From Candidatus Epulonipiscium sp. (lineage in GTDB: Bacteria; Bacillota_A; Clostridia; Lachnospirales; Cellulosilyticaceae): DNA of 14,385 bases. Shown here piece after piece: positions 1 to 7,433 of this stretch. The DNA lies in assembly GCA_012841565.1 (NCBI GenBank), contig DUUM01000107.1, positions 1 to 14,385 of the forward strand, read 5' to 3'. The first letter of the stretch is position 1. The number at the start of each line of letters is the position of its first letter. Under the pieces are notes generated by a model. It saw only the letters and a list, made by a program, of their open reading frames with translations. It did no database searches and was not told the origin of the DNA. Position numbers and translations under genes: made by a program.

Positions 1-60
1 CATATACAAACCTCCTGTGAGTTTTTTCTGGTAATTAAATTTTACAGGAAAATTTGTATG
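1..60. repeat. Imperfect inverted repeat
   Basis: Positions 1-20 and the reverse complement of 41-60 share a CATAYACAAA...TCCTGT pattern with small gaps, separated by a T-rich spacer. It lies just before a terminator and may be the 3' untranslated region of a gene outside the window, or a mobile-element end. Its role cannot be told from this sequence. Confidence 0.3.
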
Positions 61-62
61 TT

Positions 63-97
63 GGGAAGGGATATTTATATCTCTTCCCTTTATTTTT
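63..97 (+). terminator. Intrinsic terminator of an upstream gene
   Basis: A 12-bp stem (63-74 with 77-88, one G-T pair) is followed by a T-rich run. It most likely ends a plus-strand gene that lies left of the window, which would place the break of the truncated transposase after it. Confidence 0.65.
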
Positions 98-121
98 TAT
101 TTTTGCCTACTAAAATTATAC

Positions 122-676
122 TCTAACCGTGAAAAGAAAGATAAAAAGAATATACGCAAATGGAACAAAGTTAAAAAGGATTTTGATAAGGTTTGGGCAA
201 ATATCAATGTCTATATTACAAATATTCCTCCTAAAATGGTCGACACCGATCACATCCATCTATTATACACACTCAGGTGGCAAATTGAAAATATGTTTAA
301 AATTTGGAAATCAACTTTCAAAATAGCTGCAGTCAAAAAGGTTAAACTCGAACGATTTCAATGTTTCTTATACGGTAGGCTAATAGAACTTGTTTTAACA
401 GCATCCGTTGTCTCTACAAGCAAAGCAATCGCTATGCTTAAAGGAATAAAGCCATTAAGTGAGAAGAAAACATTTGATATTACTAAAGAATTTTTGGAAC
501 ATCTTACTGCTGCTAACTGCAAAAATAAAAAAACGTTATTAAACTTCCTAACTAGGTTAATTCAAATAATCTTAAAAAGGGGTGGTAAGAACGAGAAAAA
601 AGGAAGTACCTCTTACGCGGACATATTTAAATTCCTTGGTTATAATCCAAGGATTGGTGGTGATATGATCAGCTAA
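122..676 (+). pseudogene. 5'-truncated IS4-family transposase
   Basis: Only the C-terminal part of a DDE transposase remains. The frame reads NVYITNIPPK and then YTLRWQIENMFKIWKS around 280-330. This is the Y-x2-R-x3-E-x6-K signature of IS4-family enzymes, in which the glutamate is the third catalytic acid. The first ATG in frame is at 236, but family-like residues continue upstream in the same frame, so that ATG is internal. Full-length members have about 400 residues or more; here at most about 185 codons are left, and both catalytic aspartates are missing. A separate plus-strand reading from 129 is an out-of-frame shadow. The element is inactive. No clear terminal repeat was found on either side. 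Confidence 0.8.
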
Positions 677-853
677 GTAAATATAAAATTTAAGCTAGAA
701 ATAATAGCCTTTGTTAAAGTCGGTCTAAAATATATCCTGAGATATTAAATAATATTTTCAAAGAAAACTCTAAAAAAACAATCTAGTAAGTGTTGTAAAA
801 CCCTTACTAGACCGTTAGCTTGATGGCTATGGGGTATTGCCCCGGTTGGTGAT

Positions 854-1056
854 TTAGCGTAGCCAAGAGCCTTGCTTTAGGTTGAATTACATACTATTTA
901 ATTATTAAAAGGTGGTGGTATTTTAACGAATCATCAGTAAACAATTTAAAAAGAGATATTAGATTATCAAGAAAGAAATGTTTATATGTTATATTGTATC
1001 GCAGCTAATGCTGGAACGGGTAAAACACTTTTGGCGTAACCGAGCACTTTGCTTTA
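854..1056 (+). repeat. Degenerate 26-bp direct repeat, two copies
   Basis: Copies at 854-879 and 1031-1056 match at 20 of 26 positions. They share GCGTA, then CC, AG and the end TTGCTTTA; most differences are transitions. The starts are 177 bp apart. The first copy overlaps the right arm of the GGCTA/TAGCC stem. Function is unknown. Confidence 0.45.
950..1039 (+). pseudogene. P-loop NTPase fragment
   Basis: A frame opening after the TAA at 947-949 encodes about 29 residues ending ANAGTGKTLLA and then a stop at 1037-1039. The AxAGTGKT string is a Walker A motif followed by the usual hydrophobic run, as at the start of helicase or AAA-type ATPase domains. Nothing recognisable follows, and no Shine-Dalgarno site precedes the ATG at 986. 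It is best read as a remnant of a larger ATPase gene. A chance match cannot be excluded in so short a stretch. Confidence 0.35.
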
Positions 1057-1142
1057 TAGAATGAAATTATTATAGTGATGGAAAAAGAGAGACACAGCAT
1101 AATATTTAAAAGTATTTACATAAAATATTTAAGGAGGCATGA

Positions 1143-2327
1143 ATGGCGGGTTATATATTTGCTTTGAACGACTTAAAAGCTCTAGATAAGGTAATGGAGA
1201 AAGGTGTTTATAGTACTAATTTAAGTGAGCCGAAGTATGTTAAAACACAAAAAAGGCATCAGTGGGGGACTCACCATGAGGCAACATTTGGTGATTATTT
1301 TAGTATGAAAGAAAAAGATAATGTATATTTTTTTATAGGGAGAAAGATATATGGTATAGGGGAGCTGACAAGTATAGATAATGAATGTGTATTATTAAAC
1401 TACCCCAATGCATTAAGCCCTGAACCGAAAAAATCTGGAGACATACGAGAGGATATCCTCGATATAAGTAGTGAAACTCCTGTTAAAAACAGACTGATTT
1501 GTTTATTCAAACCATCACCTTATTTATTTAAACAAGGTATTGATATGGATGATGTTTTATTATCAAACCCAAATTCATTTAGGATGTTAAGGGCTTTTTG
1601 GAAGTTATCATTTGTAAAGGTAGACGATGAAGAAAATGAAGCTTTAAAAAGTATCCTAATAAAAAGAAACAAGGAATTTTTAGACAAAGACTTTAATGAG
1701 AGGAATATTTTCAAATACTCAAATAGCTATTTAAATACTTTGAAGAAAAGGATTGGAGAAAATTATATGATATCAGATTTTAATATAATAGACTCAGCAT
1801 CATGCATTAAGGATGAAAAGTATTTAAGACATGAAATGGCTATAGAAGCATCTCTAATATATAACTTATCTAGAAAAACAAAAAGTGTAAGTAGTATATT
1901 TCAAGAATGGGATTATATATCTCATCAAGTTGTAGCATCCCCGTTCAAAGCTATAGATTACATGGACAAGATGGATATATTTGGATATCAGCGTATTCCA
2001 GGATATGATATTATATCAGATTATTTGATAATTGAAATTAAAAAAGATTCTGCAACGATAGAAGCAGTGGACCAAGTGATAAAATATGTAGATTGGGTAA
2101 ATCAAGAATATGCGGGTAAAGATTACTCTATGATTAATGCATATATTGTTGCATACGATATACCAGATGAAGTTATTCAGTATACTAAAGACAAAGCAAT
2201 AAGAAATTTTACAAAGGGAACAAGACCCACAATTTCGGGAGAATGGACTAATTTAAAATTAATTCGATATGAAAAAGAAGAAGGGCAAATAAAATACTAT
2301 AGTGTTTATCCTAGGGAGAGCAACTAA
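1143..2327 (+). CDS. EVE/PUA-like domain and NucS-like PD-(D/E)XK nuclease
   Basis: 394-residue cytoplasmic protein, predicted to cut DNA. Residues 1-90 (MAGYIFALND, then DNVYFFIGRKIYGIGEL at 59-75) look like an EVE/PUA-type module; in other proteins such modules read modified bases. Residues 225-345 resemble the catalytic core of NucS/DUF91-type nucleases: E235, D289 in PGYD, the E298-I-K300 pair in YLIIEIKKD, and Q311-x3-Y315 after it. That fits the PD-(D/E)XK fold with the NucS-type QxxxY helix. The middle (100-220) is unassigned. AAGGAGG at 1131-1137 supports the ATG at 1143. The gene stands 283 bp upstream of a Sau3AI-type system on the same strand, so a role as a modification-dependent or phage-directed nuclease is plausible. 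The fold call is by motif only; target and modification dependence are inference. Confidence 0.65.
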   Translation: MAGYIFALNDLKALDKVMEKGVYSTNLSEPKYVKTQKRHQWGTHHEATFGDYFSMKEKDNVYFFIGRKIYGIGELTSIDNECVLLNYPNALSPEPKKSGDIREDILDISSETPVKNRLICLFKPSPYLFKQGIDMDDVLLSNPNSFRMLRAFWKLSFVKVDDEENEALKSILIKRNKEFLDKDFNERNIFKYSNSYLNTLKKRIGENYMISDFNIIDSASCIKDEKYLRHEMAIEASLIYNLSRKTKSVSSIFQEWDYISHQVVASPFKAIDYMDKMDIFGYQRIPGYDIISDYLIIEIKKDSATIEAVDQVIKYVDWVNQEYAGKDYSMINAYIVAYDIPDEVIQYTKDKAIRNFTKGTRPTISGEWTNLKLIRYEKEEGQIKYYSVYPRESN

Positions 2328-2480
2328 GAATTTTAATTTGCAAATGGATATAATATTTGCATGAAATTCCTGTGGGGCAACTCTATTAATGGATTAAAGA
2401 CCTTTAGTTTTAAGATATTTTCGGGTTTAGGTTTTATGGAGGTGTATTCAGCAGCATTACTTATTTAATCTAATAATAAA

Positions 2481-2509
2481 TTGTAAAACAACTATAAATG
2501 GTGTAGAAT
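2481..2509 (+). promoter_or_regulatory. Candidate promoter of the Sau3AI-type operon
   Basis: TTGTAA (2481-2486), 17 bp, TAGAAT (2504-2509) fits the housekeeping sigma factor pattern. Transcription would start near 2516, giving a leader of about 95 nt that contains the hairpin at 2546-2583. Confidence 0.45.
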
Positions 2510-2545
2510 AGTGAAGAGTATAATGCAACAATAAAAATATAAAGC

Positions 2546-2583
2546 AAAAAGATGAAATCAAATTATGATTTCATCTTTTTTTA
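2546..2583 (+). terminator. Perfect 15-bp terminator hairpin before the restriction gene
   Basis: Arms 2546-2560 and 2566-2580 pair perfectly around a 5-nt loop, with an A-run before and a T-run after. It may end the nuclease transcript from 1143. It also lies between the best promoter and the ribosome binding site of the restriction gene, with too little room after it for another promoter, so it may act as an attenuator. Confidence 0.75.
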
Positions 2584-2610
2584 AACTAAGATAATGGGGA
2601 GGGGAAAACA

Positions 2611-4089
2611 TTGACTAGCAACCTATACGACAAAATAGATCCTGATAGTATCTATCAATATGCCACAAACCTAATAGGGAAAACCTTCAATCAAATATGT
2701 GAGGAAGATACCCTAGTTACCAAAGAAACGGAAAATAAAGATAGCTATGAAGCACCTAAGCGAAAGGGTGGCCTAGGTGAATTAGTCGAAGAAAGATATT
2801 TTAAGTATAAGGCTAACAATGACTCCGAACCAGACTTTAAAGAAGCAGGTGTTGAGCTAAAGGTAACACCGTATAGAATGAATAAAAATGGCACAATATC
2901 TTCCAAGGAAAGAATGATTTTAACCATGATTGATTACTATGAAATTGCTAAAACTGATTTCTATGAAAACAATCTGTGGAAAAAGTGTCAGTTAATATTA
3001 ATCGTAGTTTACCTGTGGGAAAAAGAGCTAGAAAGCCGGTTAGATTATATGATTAATTATGTTTTCTTGTATTCCCCACCAGTTGAAGATTTGAAAATAA
3101 TAATAGATGACTATAACCTTATAAAAGATAAGGTAAGTAGAGGTAAGGCCCATGAATTATCTGAAGGAGACACAATTTACTTAGGGGCAGCAACAAAGGC
3201 GGCAACATCAGCTGACCGAAGAAAACAACCGTTTTCGGATATTATGGCTAAGCCAAGAGCTTTTTCGTTTAAGAACTCTTACATGACATATATTCTAAGG
3301 GATTATGTAGCGGGACAAGATAAGCGGCTTGAAAAGATTGTAGATGATTTGAAAGAGGATACCTTTGAACAATATGTTTTGAAGAAATTCAATAGGTACA
3401 TAGGTGTAGATCGACTAGCTTTAATTAAAGAGCTATATGAACCTGAAAATGAAAAGGAAATAAACGTTATATTAAGGGCGAAATCCCTGTATAGCAATTT
3501 AGCCTTTAGGATGCTAGGTATAAAATCTAATAGGGCAGAAGAATTTGAAAAAGCAAACATAGTAGTGAAGACGGTAAGAATTAGGTTAGATGGAACAATG
3601 AAAGAATCCCTATCCTTTCCAGCATTTAAAATTAAAGAATTAGTCAATGAAATCTGGGAAGATTCAAAGGTATATAATTATTTTGAATCAACAAAGTTTT
3701 TATTTGTGATTTTCAGAGAAAAAAGTACCCATACATATAATTTTGAAAAAGCATTTTTCTGGAACATGCCAAGTGATGATTTGGAAAATAAATTGCAAGA
3801 GGATTGGCTTAGATTCAAGAATAAGTTTAGAGCAGGAATATGTTTAGAACCTAGAACTTTAAGGGATAATAAGCTTATCGTTAACAATGACTTGCCTAAA
3901 AAGACAGATACAAATATGTTGCATGTAAGACCTCATGCAGCTAAAGCAGCACATTTAATAAATGGTGTTAAATATGGAAGTGGAATACTAGAACGAGATG
4001 CAGATGAATTATTAAATGGGGATATGATGACAAAACAAAGTTTTTGGTTGAACAATGATTATATAGCCCACATCGTGAACAAGGGTTAA
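2611..4089 (+). CDS. Sau3AI-type type II restriction endonuclease
   Basis: 492-residue DNA endonuclease of the MutH/Sau3AI family, close to Sau3AI's own length (about 490). These enzymes have an N-terminal catalytic MutH-fold domain and a related C-terminal domain lacking the active site. The catalytic set is visible: E57 in GGLGELVEE, D75 in EPDF, and E82-L-K84 in VELKVTP, with the D-to-E spacing of seven found in MutH. The C-terminal half (about 260-490) shows a second region of similar type without an ExK motif. The start is TTG at 2611, chosen because GGGGAGGGG lies at 2597-2605. The methyltransferase gene follows after 26 bp, making one operon. By family and partner, the predicted target is GATC. 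The family call is firm; the exact site is inferred. Confidence 0.88.
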   Translation: MTSNLYDKIDPDSIYQYATNLIGKTFNQICEEDTLVTKETENKDSYEAPKRKGGLGELVEERYFKYKANNDSEPDFKEAGVELKVTPYRMNKNGTISSKERMILTMIDYYEIAKTDFYENNLWKKCQLILIVVYLWEKELESRLDYMINYVFLYSPPVEDLKIIIDDYNLIKDKVSRGKAHELSEGDTIYLGAATKAATSADRRKQPFSDIMAKPRAFSFKNSYMTYILRDYVAGQDKRLEKIVDDLKEDTFEQYVLKKFNRYIGVDRLALIKELYEPENEKEINVILRAKSLYSNLAFRMLGIKSNRAEEFEKANIVVKTVRIRLDGTMKESLSFPAFKIKELVNEIWEDSKVYNYFESTKFLFVIFREKSTHTYNFEKAFFWNMPSDDLENKLQEDWLRFKNKFRAGICLEPRTLRDNKLIVNNDLPKKTDTNMLHVRPHAAKAAHLINGVKYGSGILERDADELLNGDMMTKQSFWLNNDYIAHIVNKG

Positions 4090-4115
4090 GAGTTACACAT
4101 TAGGAGGAAATAGCA

Positions 4116-5384
4116 ATGAAGTTGACAGCAGTGGAACTTTTTGCAGGGGTGGGCGGTTTTAGGGTTGGCCTGAACCATGTAAAGGAATTTGACAAAAAGA
4201 CAGGCTTGGCTATAGAACAAGGGGATTGGGAATTTGTGTGGGCAAACCAATGGGAACCTGCTACTAAAATGCAGCCAGCGTTTGATTGTTATCAGACTAG
4301 ATTTGGTGAGAATGTAAAGGCACATAGTAATTTAGATATAAACGAAGTTGATAAGAGTACCATACCAAATCATAGCTTATTAGTTGGTGGATTTCCATGC
4401 CAGGATTATTCGGTGGCAAGAACCATATCCAATGAATTAGGGATTCAAGGAAAAAAGGGTGTGCTGTGGTGGGATATTGTAGATACTATTTTTAGTAAAA
4501 GACCTCCATTTGTATTACTTGAGAATGTGGACCGCTTATTGAAATCACCAGCAAGCGAGCGAGGCCGAGATTTTGCAGTGATGCTAAAAACGTTAGATGA
4601 ATTCGGGTATATTGTTCACTGGCGTATGATTAATGCCGGGGATTATAGCATGCCTCAAAGAAGAAGAAGAGTCTTTATTTTTGCAGTAGCAAAAGATACT
4701 AAACATGGCAGGTGGATTAGTGCGCACGAGGATAAAGAAAAATATTTAATAGAAGATGGTTTTTTTAATGACTTATTCCCAATTAAGAAGCCTGCTAAAG
4801 TTGAATATAAAGATTTAGCGTGTTATAAAGATGCTGTGGAGATATCAGAGAAGTTTGACCAAGGTAAGTTTTTAACATCGGGCGTATTTATGGATAACAA
4901 AGTTATTAACTTTGATATAGTGCCTGTAGAAGAAGAACTTTATACACTAGGCAAAATCATTAATCAAGCTAATAAATTTCAGGGATTGAATTTGGAAAAG
5001 TATATCATTGATGAAGACAAATTAGAAAAATGGGAGTATCTAAAAGGTGGCAAGAAGATTCCAAGAAAAAGGCCTGATGGAACTGACTATTTTTATGCTG
5101 AAGGCAACATGAGTTGTCCAGATGTATTAGAGTTGCCGGCGAGGACCATGCTTACGAGTGAATCCACAGCTAATAGGTCATCTCATATTGTTAAGGATAC
5201 TAAAACAGGTAAGCTAAGGACGATAACAGCAGTTGAAGCTGAGGCAATTCAAATGTTTCCGCACGACTGGACGAATACGGGGATGTCCGAGAGGCAACGG
5301 TATTTTATGATGGGGAACGCTTTGGTAACTGGGGTTATATCTAGGCTAGAACCTAAATTAAAGAGGATAATTGAAGAAGAGTAA
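4116..5384 (+). CDS. DNA (cytosine-5) methyltransferase, Sau3AI-type
   Basis: 422-residue methyltransferase that transfers a methyl group from S-adenosylmethionine to C5 of cytosine and so protects the host from the partner nuclease. Motif I is VELFAGVGGF (6-15); motif IV GGFPCQDYS carries the catalytic C95; motif VI is ENV at 136-138; motif VIII QRRRRVFIFA is at 181-190; the C-terminal motif GNALVTGV (400-407) stands in place of the usual GNAV-type motif X. The stretch between about 190 and 370 is the expected target-recognition region. AGGAGG at 4102-4107 precedes the ATG. The length is similar to M.Sau3AI. It shares a transcript with the restriction gene, which comes first. That order makes correct relative expression depend on translation or protein activity. 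No controller (C) protein gene is visible. Confidence 0.93.
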   Translation: MKLTAVELFAGVGGFRVGLNHVKEFDKKTGLAIEQGDWEFVWANQWEPATKMQPAFDCYQTRFGENVKAHSNLDINEVDKSTIPNHSLLVGGFPCQDYSVARTISNELGIQGKKGVLWWDIVDTIFSKRPPFVLLENVDRLLKSPASERGRDFAVMLKTLDEFGYIVHWRMINAGDYSMPQRRRRVFIFAVAKDTKHGRWISAHEDKEKYLIEDGFFNDLFPIKKPAKVEYKDLACYKDAVEISEKFDQGKFLTSGVFMDNKVINFDIVPVEEELYTLGKIINQANKFQGLNLEKYIIDEDKLEKWEYLKGGKKIPRKRPDGTDYFYAEGNMSCPDVLELPARTMLTSESTANRSSHIVKDTKTGKLRTITAVEAEAIQMFPHDWTNTGMSERQRYFMMGNALVTGVISRLEPKLKRIIEEE

Positions 5385-5393
5385 AATGTGATA

Positions 5394-5429
5394 AAACTGA
5401 CTTCCAGGTTGTGGGAGGTCAGTTTTTTT
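5394..5429 (+). terminator. Terminator of the restriction-modification operon
   Basis: A 12-bp stem (5394-5405 with 5414-5425, one G-T pair) is followed by seven T residues, 10 bp after the methyltransferase stop codon. Confidence 0.85.
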
Positions 5430-5432
5430 GTT

Positions 5433-5461
5433 TTGACATATATTTAGGTTTTCCATATATT
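5433..5461 (+). promoter_or_regulatory. Promoter upstream of the HNH gene
   Basis: TTGACA (5433-5438), 17 bp, TATATT (5456-5461). The -35 matches the consensus exactly. It lies directly after the operon terminator, so the HNH gene can be transcribed on its own. Confidence 0.6.
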
Positions 5462-5497
5462 CTACATGACATATTGTGAATTATCAGAATGGTTTTA

Positions 5498-5506
5498 TGA
5501 TATAAT
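5498..5506 (+). promoter_or_regulatory. Extended -10 promoter, HNH gene
   Basis: TGATATAAT is a perfect extended -10 element (TG, one base, TATAAT) 56 bp before the HNH start codon. No good -35 lies at the usual distance. It may be a second start site alongside the promoter at 5433. Confidence 0.5.
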
Positions 5507-5562
5507 TGAACTACAGTACAAAATTATAGAAATAAATAAAAACCTAGAATGAGGGGCTGAGC

Positions 5563-6618
5563 ATGGATAAAAAAGAAGCAATTAAGAATAGGGTGATAGG
5601 GCATATTTTAGAAATGAAAGAGAATATGTATCAAGACTTTATAGAGTTGACAAATTTAGAAGTTGCAGAGGCTTTAGCAATATATGATGATTATGAAATG
5701 GTTTATAGTGCAATGAAAAGTGAAAAACTAGGGGGGCTTGAGTTAGTTGGGGCAATGGGTAATAATGCGGATAAGATGAGATATTATAAAAGAAATAAAT
5801 ATAATTTTAGAAAAATACTAGCTGCAGAAGAAATTTTTAAAAAAACTAAAACAGATAATAAAGATGATTTAGAAGATTTTCAGTCATTTGCGGAGTCGCA
5901 AACGGTTAAAAGTGGGAAAGCCAAGGGTGGAACAAGTGGAAAAGCCCGCTCTTATATGATGTATTTAGTTCGATTATTTATTCTTGCCAATGAAAAAAGA
6001 AATATAGAGATGAACTCTGTTGAATTTTTTAATGAATTAAGCCTCATTAAAAAACACCCCAATTTTCGAGAGTATAATAGTTCGGAAAAAAGGTTTCCGA
6101 GTGGTACAATAAATGCGTATTTGAAATATTGGCTGACAAAAGCATTTGAAGAAGATAATATTTTTGATAACCCAATTATTAGCATGGATGAAAAATCAAC
6201 CGATGTGATTCAAATTGAGCAAGTTGGGTCGAAAGAAAAACCAAAGAAAATAATAGTAAATAATAAAGAAGTCTATGTCCGAGATTCATCTGTGATTAAA
6301 TATGCAAAAGAGAAAGCAGCATGGTTGTGTGAGGTGAACCCTACACACGATACTTTTATTAATAAGTATAATGGATTTCCGTATGTAGAAGCTCATCATC
6401 TAATCCCTATGGCATTACAAGATAACTTCAATTATTCGCTAGATGTACCATCAAATATAATTTCAGTATGCCCAAATTGCCATAGGATGGTTCATTATGG
6501 TATGGATTCGGATAAAGAAAAGATACTCCAGAAGATATATCAACAACGGAATGATCACCTAATTCTTGCGGGTATAAGGATATCATATAAGAAGCTATTG
6601 TTATTATATGTGTCTTGA
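5563..6618 (+). CDS. HNH endonuclease
   Basis: 351-residue predicted DNA endonuclease with a C-terminal HNH domain of the beta-beta-alpha-metal type. Residues 256-311 show C256, then EAHHLIP (276-282) with the metal and catalytic histidines, then CPNCHRMVH (303-311) with C303, C306, H307 and H311. The N-terminal 200 residues are helical and charged, with a small Gly/Ser/Lys-rich stretch (KSGKAKGGTSGKAR, 116-129); I do not recognise them. They probably decide target recognition. GAGGGG at 5551-5556 supports the start. The gene follows the Sau3AI-type operon by 178 bp but has its own promoters and is separated by a terminator. It could be a modification-dependent (McrA-like) enzyme, a second restriction nuclease, or a solitary defence nuclease. 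The HNH call is strong; the role is open. Confidence 0.8.
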   Translation: MDKKEAIKNRVIGHILEMKENMYQDFIELTNLEVAEALAIYDDYEMVYSAMKSEKLGGLELVGAMGNNADKMRYYKRNKYNFRKILAAEEIFKKTKTDNKDDLEDFQSFAESQTVKSGKAKGGTSGKARSYMMYLVRLFILANEKRNIEMNSVEFFNELSLIKKHPNFREYNSSEKRFPSGTINAYLKYWLTKAFEEDNIFDNPIISMDEKSTDVIQIEQVGSKEKPKKIIVNNKEVYVRDSSVIKYAKEKAAWLCEVNPTHDTFINKYNGFPYVEAHHLIPMALQDNFNYSLDVPSNIISVCPNCHRMVHYGMDSDKEKILQKIYQQRNDHLILAGIRISYKKLLLLYVS

Positions 6619-6714
6619 TATAATTAAGTTGTTACACATTGGTATAGAAATTCAATATAATAAACTAAAACCTTTGGGAGAATAAAATGCCTAACTTTTG
6701 CAAATATAAACTAG

Positions 6715-7134
6715 AATTTCAATAAAAGGTATTGCACCTTCAACTGGAAAGAAGTATTAAGTAAAACAAGTCATGCAACAAGTTCGGAAATGGATGATTT
6801 GATTTTTGAAGTGGTAGAGTTAACAAGGCGGCTAAATGAGCAAGAGACTATAACTAGCTTTGTATCTGCCTGCATAAGATATATACTAGGTATACGAGAT
6901 GATATAAGTGAAATAGAAATGAAAGAAATAGCAGAGCCAGTTTCAGTGGAGGGTGGTGAACTAGTTATGTCAACAGCGGAGAGATTAATGCGTGAAGGAA
7001 TGGAAACAGGCATGGAGAAGGAAAGAATAAGGATGGTTAAGAATTTACTAAAAATAGACCTGCCCCTAGAACAAATCATAACTGCTACGGGTTTAACCAA
7101 GGGCGAGGTTGAAGCAATAAAGTCGAAAGAATAA
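6715..7134 (+). pseudogene. C-terminal remnant of an Rpn-family nuclease/transposase
   Basis: The frame opens after a stop at 6712-6714 and encodes the usual tail of Rpn (recombination-promoting nuclease, TIGR01784-type 'putative transposase') proteins: a helical section with IRYILGIRDD, then MSTAERLMREGMETGMEKER, then a helix-turn-helix-like end IITATGLTKGEVEAIKS. Whole proteins have about 280-330 residues with an N-terminal PD-(D/E)XK nuclease domain. Here about 140 codons remain and the nuclease domain is absent. The first ATG in frame is at 6790, but residues before it (NWKEVLSKTSHATSSE) continue the reading without a Shine-Dalgarno site, so this is a 5'-truncated relic. Confidence 0.65.
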
Positions 7135-7157
7135 AGCTATCAAAGTGTTTGTGACTT

Positions 7158-7207
7158 AAAACTTTATATAACCTAATCCAATGGATTAGGTTATATAAAG
7201 TTTTTTT
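7158..7207. terminator. 22-bp perfect hairpin, probable bidirectional terminator
   Basis: Arms 7158-7179 and 7183-7204 pair perfectly around a 3-nt loop; A-runs on the left and seven T residues on the right allow termination on both strands. It lies 24 bp after the Rpn relic. Confidence 0.85.
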
Positions 7208-7284
7208 AGATTGTGTTTATCGATATACAAAACAGTTAAACAAAACTTAAGATTAGCTGATATAATACTAGTACTGGCTTATAA

Positions 7285-7425
7285 TATAGCATCAACCAAT
7301 ACATTGATGGAGAATTGGTCCATAGTAAAAAACATGATAGTTTAGATAATCTCATAGAAGAAGAACTAATATATTTAGAGTTTTCCACTCTGGTTTGTAT
7401 AGATGATGAGCTTATGGAGGTATAG
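7285..7425 (+). pseudogene. 46-codon open stretch before the Nudix gene, probable gene remnant
   Basis: After a stop at 7282-7284 the frame stays open to TAG at 7423-7425 and reads, in part, YIDGELVHSKKHDSLDNLIE and ends CIDDELMEV. The acidic, leucine-rich composition looks protein-like, but there is no ATG before the last few codons and no Shine-Dalgarno site for the TTG at 7315. Its stop overlaps the ribosome binding site of the Nudix gene, as in a translationally coupled pair. It is probably the 3' end of a lost upstream gene. I do not recognise the family. Confidence 0.35.
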
Positions 7426-7433
7426 GAGAAACT

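Larger units (their letters stand above)
677..1142. other. Non-coding or decayed stretch between IS4 remnant and nuclease gene
   Basis: No convincing gene lies here. It holds an 8-bp perfect stem (783-790 with 803-810), a GGGG/CCCC hairpin (831-834 with 840-843) enclosed by GGCTA/TAGCC (825-829 with 860-864), a degenerate 26-bp direct repeat, and a short P-loop-encoding stub. A possible promoter is TTGCTT (1049-1054), 16 bp, TATAGT (1071-1076). The nuclease gene's Shine-Dalgarno AAGGAGG is at 1131-1137. Confidence 0.5.
2328..2610. other. Leader region of the restriction-modification operon
   Basis: This spacer holds a candidate promoter (2481-2509) and a terminator-like hairpin (2546-2583) just before the operon. 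Further upstream a 6-bp dyad (GCAAAT at 2340-2345 with ATTTGC at 2355-2360) flanks TATAAT (2349-2354). A 35-codon reading from ATG 2361 to TAA 2466-2468 lacks a Shine-Dalgarno site and is probably not a gene. Confidence 0.5.

Noticed and set aside
854..1056. Repeat pair considered as a CRISPR array
   Set aside because: Only two degenerate copies, 177 bp apart, with no regular spacers and no cas genes.
2361..2468. 35-codon reading in the restriction operon leader, considered as a leader peptide
   Set aside because: No Shine-Dalgarno site and no regulatory codon run. A TATAAT just upstream could make it leaderless, but the -35 is poor.
3303..3647. Minus-strand open frame inside the restriction gene
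   Set aside because: It is antisense to a well-supported gene, lacks a Shine-Dalgarno site and resembles no protein family.
4086..4325. Minus-strand open frame over the methyltransferase start
   Set aside because: It lies opposite motif I of the methyltransferase and has no start signal of its own.
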